Positions 17,131 through 22,114 of a stretch of DNA of 22,114 nt are shown in pieces. Origin of the DNA: Azolla pinnata (lineage: Eukaryota; Streptophyta; Polypodiopsida; Salviniales; Salviniaceae); contig JBBBWG010007591.1 in the NCBI GenBank assembly GCA_037176905.1, forward strand, positions 1-22,114, given 5' to 3'. The notes beneath the pieces are model-generated. The model did not search any database. It saw only the letters and a program-made list of their open reading frames with translations, and was not told where the DNA came from. The first letter of the stretch is position 1, and each line of letters begins with the position of its first letter. Position numbers and translations under genes: made by a program.

Positions 17131-17339
17131 TTTTTCTTCTCTGTTCTTCATCTTCCTTCTTCTCCAAGTCACTCCTTCCTTCCTTCCTCCTTAAAACGCC
17201 ATCGCCAATCCCTTCTGCTACCTGTTCAATCCTCATCGCCTTCAGTGTATTCGTTGATCTTCGAGATCGTAAACAGGTTCCCCTCGTCCTTCTTCGACTT
17301 CCATTTTTTGAGCTTCCTGCTCCTGTTTTCCAGGCCTTC

Positions 17340-19564
17340 ATGGGGTCCGGCACCGAAGCTTTCCCGGATTTGGGCGCCCACTGCTCCTTCCAGGATTGCC
17401 ACCTGCTCGATTTCCTTCCCTTCCGCTGCGACTCCTGCAACCAGGCACGGATTGTTCTTGCCTTATCCCTTCCCTCTTTTAATGAAATCTATGCGCAGTA
17501 ATGACCGGATGAGGATCACTGATAGCGGGTTGCGTATAGCTATAGGTTTTAGAAGGCTAAAAACGAATATACGATTCTGAATTCGGAATGTTTTTTTTTG
17601 TCCTTTTTTATCGAGGTGGATGCAAAGGTTAAGGTTGCGGACATGCTGAGTATTTGGCTAGCATTTTATGATGTCCTTTTATTCCTCGTTGATTAACCGG
17701 AAACTCTTCAAACTCGATTTAGAAATTTTGTTTATAGGATTTGGATGGATATAATAGAGGGAAAGAGTCGGCGGAAGGGTATACACTCTCTTTTATGGCT
17801 TCCATGTATTTTCAGAGAGATGGAAATCCTGACTTGTGGAAATGTGGGCAAGGTGGTTTGATTTTAGGGTTCCAACGTATGATAATACCAAAGTGCCATC
17901 AGAGAGAAAGGATAGAGTTGTGGGAATGTGAGTAGGGTTCGTTTGTAGGGTTCGTTTGTAGGGTTCCAAAGTGGCATGGAATTTTTGAGGTTTGTTCATT
18001 GGGTGCATTTCGAATCATAATCATTTGGAAATCAATTATTGCTTAGGAAACTAGCAGAATAGATCAGGAAATCAATCCCATTGCTTAGGGGATTGATTTT
18101 AGTGATCAAGGAAGACGGAATGATTTTTTCTGTACGAATAGAAGAATCGCTCCTAAATGCTGGACGCTGAATCTTGTCATTAGATGATTGAACGATGTTT
18201 TGAAGATTTCTGTGGCTTGAATTCGAATTAACCATTCAGGCAGTCCCTAAAAACACCTATCCCAATAAATAACTTACCGAATAATTTCTATTCAAACGCG
18301 AAAGGCATCAAGGAAATAGGATTTCATGATCCGAGAGAAGGCCAAACCCAATTAAACGTTCTGGCAATTACTTCTTTCCATAGTTCATCGTAATTATTAT
18401 GCTGGCTCTCTAGTGATCCATAGGTTATGTTTACTGTATAATAACTTATTTTATGATATCCCCATAGAGCGTATCCAATGACAATTTAATTGGATGATTC
18501 TCTGAACATTTTGTCAATATCAAATTAAAAGTTGTGTAATTTGCACTTGCCATCACGGGAAAACTCTTTCTAAACCTGAACTTAGAAACCGGTAGGGTTG
18601 TCATAGATGTTCAAAAGAATGTGCATTGTAGGGGTTTTAATTGAAGTAAAATGAAAATTTAAGTAAATTGCAAATCTAAGGGGTATAGAAATGCTTTTTA
18701 GCGTTTTGTTGGTTGTAGAGGAAACGTTTTTTAGGTTTTTTATGGCTGTAACGAAGGTAAGAATAGAAACGAAAAGAAGTTAGGGAGAGAAGAAGAGACT
18801 AGGGTTATGGAAAAGCTTCTTAGGTTTTTTTTATGGCTGTAAAGAGGGCACAAAAAGGGTTTTGATGGTTGTAGCGAAGCAAAGATTAAGGGTTATGAAA
18901 AAGTGTGTATGTGATAAAGCATTCATGATGGTATGGTTCTTTTTAGGAGAGAGGGATACCCATATAAAGCATTTATTGTCCTGCAAAGTTAGAATGCTTA
19001 AAGAGATTTAGTAAGGTTTTCAGTGGAAATTTAGTTTTGGACTAAATGTGGTGAACTGTTTTTGGTCTCTTTTATTGACAACGAAAGACATTTTGTCTGG
19101 AGCATCGATCATACAAGCAGCACGAGTGTCCAAAAGAAGGGATGAAAGACGTGAATGTGGCCATCTGTCCAGTGTGTGCAGCCTCAGTTCGGATGGTGTA
19201 CGGAGAAACCGCAGATGCTACCTTGGCAAGGCACATGGAGAGCCCCAGTTGTGACCCTAAGAACTATGACAAAGTCATGAGAAAGCCGAAATGCCCTGTG
19301 AGGAAATGCCGGGAGATATTGACAACTACCAATGCTTATGTCTGTAAGGCTTGCCGAACCAAGGTCTGTTTAAAACACCGCTTTCCAAGTGACCATCTGT
19401 GTACCAGTCGGCCCAAGACTAGGGCTGAATCCCTCGATGCCTTGGCGAAGGATTTCGCGGCTTCTCTTCTGTCTAGGAATGGAAAGGACTGTGCTGTTTC
19501 CAGCCCGAAAATCGGGCCTAAGCTCGGTTCTCCTGTATCATCACGCAACCTCGATGTCCATTGA
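17340..19564 (+). CDS. SAP12-like: Double AN1 zinc finger stress-associated protein (SAP12/ZFAND2 type)
   Basis: Exon 1 is 17340-17444 and exon 2 is 19088-19564; they join in phase 0 to encode 193 residues. The start [15 protein letters not shown] matches the family N-terminus. The first AN1 finger has C15, C20, C30, C33, C38, H41, H47 and C49, and the intron falls between Q35 and T36 inside it. A middle C-x2-C...H-x5-C unit uses C62, C65, H84 and C90. The second AN1 finger has C104, C109, C121, C124, C129, H132, H138 and C140, including [11 protein letters not shown] Ser/Lys-rich tail follows. Length and domain order match plant SAP12-class proteins and animal ZFAND2 (AIRAP), which associate with the proteasome, p97 or ubiquitin in proteotoxic stress; that role is inferred here. 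The 1643-base intron appears to use a GC donor (CAG|GCACGG) with a normal AG. The nearest GT donor, nine bases on, would add three residues and break C-x4-C spacing. The in-frame upstream extension to 17088 is probably leader, not protein. Confidence 0.93.
17932..17967. repeat. 13-bp tandem repeat in the AN1 gene intron
   Basis: GTAGGGTTCGTTT occurs twice in full (17932, 17945), with a third partial copy at 17958. It lies within the single large intron. A copy-number polymorphism is likely; no other role is suggested. Confidence 0.85.
18731..18900. repeat. ~90-bp imperfect duplication in the AN1 gene intron
   Basis: TTAGGTTTTTTATGGCTGTAA recurs near 18731 and 18820 (with two more T). It is followed in each case by a GAAG/GAGG and AAAG-rich stretch and a GGGTTATG-AAAAG phrase (18801, 18891). 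A shorter GATGGTTGTAGCGAAG near 18863 resembles GGCTGTAACGAAG. It is intronic, with no coding content. Confidence 0.6.
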
Positions 19565-20215
19565 CTGACCAGCTCAAAACGCTCTCATCAGATATGCCAC
19601 ACTTTGTAACAAGAAGAACACTTTGTGTAAATGTTTATACAAGTAATTGATAAATGATTCTGTAGATGATCAGGCAAAATGGATGACAGACAATTGGTTG
19701 GGCGTGTTAGTTACTGTGTTGTTTCTTGTAGGGAAAACAATCATGAGAGTGAGGTAACATGCCTAGTTGCTAAAGCCACGTGGGTTATTAATGTTGCTAC
19801 TATGGCATCATTGATTGGGGATGGGTCGTCACCTTGCCAATAGGTTCTCTTTGAGGGTGTTAAAACATTCTTGCCCCATTGTATAAGGCTATTTCAGGTT
19901 CACAGGTTAAAAGGGAAGCTAATTTGGTAGGCTTTGCAATGGGTACTTTGTCCATAGAAAAGTTGTGAGTTACTGCCACTTGGGTTGAACATGCCAAATC
20001 AGTAATTGAGATAGTTGACGGCTATTTTGTATTGTTATGGTCTGCATACTTCTTCAAGCAAACAGAAGGGAGACAGATTAGAAAATGAGGGTAATTTTTG
20101 ATGAAGTTAATATTTGTAGCCCTATTCTTCATGGTATAATTAAAATCGCCCCCATTTGTAAACATGTTATGAATTGGATTCCCATTTGTAAGAAAGCAAA
20201 ATTGCGCCATGTTTT
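19565..20215. other. 3' flank of the AN1 gene
   Basis: No exact AATAAA is seen soon after the stop. TTTGTAA at about 19605 and GATAAATGA near 19650 are typical loose plant 3'-end signals, so the mRNA may end around 19650-19720. No gene is recognised in the remainder. Confidence 0.5.
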
Positions 20216-20640
20216 GGGTTTGATCTTATGAAACAAGGTCAATGTTTGTGTGCTTGTTCACAACAACTTATGTACAGAACTGTCTGGTATGATGGTTTGA
20301 TCTTAAGAAAGAGACTCAAACATTTGTGTGCTTGCTCACAAGTACTTATGTTTTGGAACAGTCTGGTATTATCGGTCTGCTGATGGGTTTTCTTGAAAGA
20401 TGCGAGCATTGTTTGTGCCAAGTACTTATGATGTTCTGGCACAATCTGGCCTTATCAGACTGCTGATATTTTTTTTCCGTGGCTTGATTTTAAGAAAGAT
20501 GCGACCATTGTTTGTGTGCTAGCCCACAAGCACAGGTATATTTTGGAACTGTATGATCTTATCAGACTGGTGATGTTTTTTCCTTCTACGGTTTGATGTT
20601 TGTGTGCTTGGTGACAAGCACTTGTGTAGTTTCTTGGGGC
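20216..20640. repeat. Diverged ~100-bp tandem repeat with hairpin potential
   Basis: About five imperfect copies start with TTTGAT-TTAAGAAAGA-type phrases near 20218, 20296, 20391 (partial), 20483 and 20589. They continue with ATTTGTGTGCTTG-TCACAAG-ACTTATG, TGGAAC-GTCTGGTATTATCAGACTGCTGATG and a T-rich stretch. The GTGCTTG...CAAGCAC arms can pair; the copy near 20607 reads GTGCTTGGTGACAAGCAC, a perfect seven-pair stem with a GTGA loop. Minus-strand open frames across it (20239-20442, 20455-20661) are repeat artefacts, in my judgement. Confidence 0.7.
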
Positions 20641-21203
20641 ATGCTTGCCATGTGAATGCATTCAGAGAATCAGAACTAGAAGGAGACAAGGACAATCGAG
20701 GAGAGAATTCAAACAGAGAGTTTGGAAAAGAGTGCAGGAGGCGTATTAGAACTTCTAAATGCCACTCTTTTGGAAAAGGAAAAAGTGGTAAATATGACTG
20801 AACCTTGGAATTGTTGGAATTGTTCAAGCTTTCTGATGATTAGAATCGTTTGTTTGCTTTTTTTTCTGATTGAGCTCAGGAATGGTTGGTCAGTCAAGCA
20901 TCTCACTTCCGAAAGATCCTTTCAAAACCATGCTGCTGGTGGCTTGCTGCTGATATATGTTGTCTTTTTTTATCTGTACCAGCATATTCCATTGTTTGAT
21001 ACAGGCGGCTTTTGCAAAGACAGATATGGGAAACCAGGAATGCTGGAAAGAGACATGGATGGTGAAGAGCTCATTGGTCAAAAGCTAACAGTGGATGCAA
21101 TCTTACAGAGCACTTACTTGTTCAGTGCGAGAAAGCGGCCATGTCAGAAAGATCCCTTTTGTGTGTAGAAAAAGAATCATTTGCCTATTTTGAAATGCTG
21201 TAG
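20641..21203. other. Unassigned region with one open frame
   Basis: The longest plus-strand open frame, 20722-21168 (148 codons), has two hydrophobic stretches (near residues 37-52 and 74-92) and a basic end. It resembles no family I know and has no clear promoter or leader. It may be chance, or parts may be exons of the candidate gene to the right. Confidence 0.25.
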
Positions 21204-21295
21204 ATTGCAAGAATCGATTTCTCTGGTCTTCAAAGTACAATCTGTCGGGCTACTCGTTCAATCCAGAATGTGAAGTCAACTCGGGAGCCAATGCG
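21204..21295 (+). other. Candidate internal exon, unidentified gene
   Basis: This 92-base stretch lies between GCTGTAG and a strong GTAAGT donor. It is open in a frame beginning IARIDFSGLQ and ending in a split Arg codon (CG|G). That phase joins exactly to the candidate exon at 21837. A second frame is also open, so coding status is unproven and the protein is not recognised. Confidence 0.25.
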
Positions 21296-21836
21296 GTAAG
21301 TTAGAATCAACAGGCATATACTAGGGTGGAAATGGTACAAAATCGATTAGATATGCTGCTAGAGCAATCTGGTGGTGGTTTATCAGCACTATTCATCCAA
21401 ATGATGCTAATGTTATTGATCAGCATGGATACATGCATGGATTGCGCTTGCCGATGAATGCATCCAATGAAACTGATGTTCTGATGCCATCTATTCCGTC
21501 CCAGTCTTGTCTTTTGATCGATCGGCTTGGAATCTCAGCAGAAACTCCTGATCGAAGAAAGCTTTTGATGCATTCCCATTTTGTTCCACCATCAGAAGCT
21601 AATCATCAGACTTGTGGATCAAACCCAATTCGATTGGATTGGCAGGCCTCTACAATATTGTTCTCATATTTTGTGTTTTGGATGAGACTTTTCTGGGCAA
21701 CACTGATCTGATGATATTAAAGAAATGAATGGAAGAGGGGAGGGGGGCCACCCTCACCTTCTGGGAGAAGACGACCTCATTTCTGACATTAGAACAGTTT
21801 TGTTTGTTCTTTTTTCTTTCTGATGATGATATACAG
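21296..21836. other. Interval between the candidate exons
   Basis: If the two candidate exons are real, this is a 541-base intron running from GTAAGT to ATACAG. It contains an open frame at 21433-21711 and an acceptor-like GATCAG at 21424. No good donor follows that acceptor, and nothing here resembles a known protein. Confidence 0.3.
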
Positions 21837-21924
21837 GAGGTATGGTATGCAACGTGCTGAAAATACCAAGTCAAAAGGTGAGGAAATGAAGAATTCAAAG
21901 CATTCAAAAGGGGATGCATGGCAG
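21837..21924 (+). other. Candidate internal exon, unidentified gene running off the right edge
   Basis: It is 88 bases between a T-rich tract ending ATACAG and a strong donor, GGCAG|GTAAGG. The frame set by the exon at 21204-21295 stays open for 29 codons and encodes a Lys-, Ser- and Glu-rich segment (RYGMQRAENTKSKGEEMKNS at its start). An internal GTGAGG at 21886 is an alternative donor. If it is an exon, the gene continues past the window. Confidence 0.28.
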
Positions 21925-22114
21925 GTAAGGTCAGCAAAAACCAACCTTTTTTGAACTGGAGAAGGAGACAGAATAAAAAGGAGGAGGGAGAAGAAGAAGC
22001 CATCTCCATTTCCAAGTTTATTTTGCAGACTGCACTAACTATACAACACAATACCCAAAAACATACATACAGGTCCTTTCAAAAATCTGTAGCTTTTGTG
22101 ATTGCTCTGCAATT

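Noticed and set aside
17088..17339. Upstream in-frame extension of the AN1 exon 1
   Set aside because: It would start before the TATA-like element and encode a Phe/Ser/Leu-rich stretch unlike the family. The family N-terminus starts at the ATG at 17340.
20239..20827. Minus-strand open frames with repeated CEQAHKH-like peptides
   Set aside because: They follow the tandem repeat, shift frame between units and have no splice or start context.

Overview
The window is plant nuclear DNA, most likely from a fern. Introns are spliced GT-AG, spacers are AT-rich, and microsatellites and minisatellites are abundant. It carries a PLS-class pentatricopeptide repeat (PPR) gene, and its unbroken run of near-identical ~102-residue L-S-P blocks resembles PPR proteins I associate with ferns such as Ceratopteris or Adiantum. 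That lineage call is recall plus inference; another seed-free plant is possible. No prokaryotic, viral or organellar genes, rRNA or intact tRNA genes were seen.

Layout. 1-690: GA/GT microsatellite, then a degenerate CTGAT/CTGCT satellite. 691-4240: no gene seen; about 1400-4240 is a very AT-rich, CpG-poor block. 4243-4880: TGCA/TGTA-type low-complexity DNA that creates meaningless open frames on both strands. 6113-11240, minus strand: a 12-exon gene, reconstructed here exon by exon, for a DUF819-family membrane protein of about 469 residues. Its introns and 3' UTR hold at least four separate local duplications. 11240-12290: the spacer between this gene and a divergent neighbour, with a ~145-155 bp duplication and a 22-bp tandem repeat carrying AAACCCTAA telo-box motifs. 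12291-14408, plus strand: a 705-residue PPR protein with no intron in the frame. 15042-15155: a small tRNA-like insertion with flanking direct repeats. 15848-17118: three diverged ~420-bp tandem copies ending at the promoter of the next gene. 17340-19564, plus strand: a two-exon gene for a 193-residue double-AN1 zinc finger protein (SAP12/ZFAND2 type), with an intron that appears to use a GC donor. 20216-20640: a ~100-bp repeat whose units can fold a small hairpin. 20641-22114: no recognised gene, but two in-phase candidate exons suggest an unidentified plus-strand gene leaving the window.

The three genes have no evident shared pathway. The PPR protein should act on organelle RNA, the DUF819 protein is probably an organelle-envelope membrane protein, and the AN1 protein probably acts in cytosolic stress and protein quality control. 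The main novelty is structural: lineage-specific repeats sit at regulatory and splice positions of otherwise ordinary genes, and the DUF819 protein has a histidine-rich N-terminus encoded by a CAT microsatellite. I saw no convincing undescribed multi-gene system.
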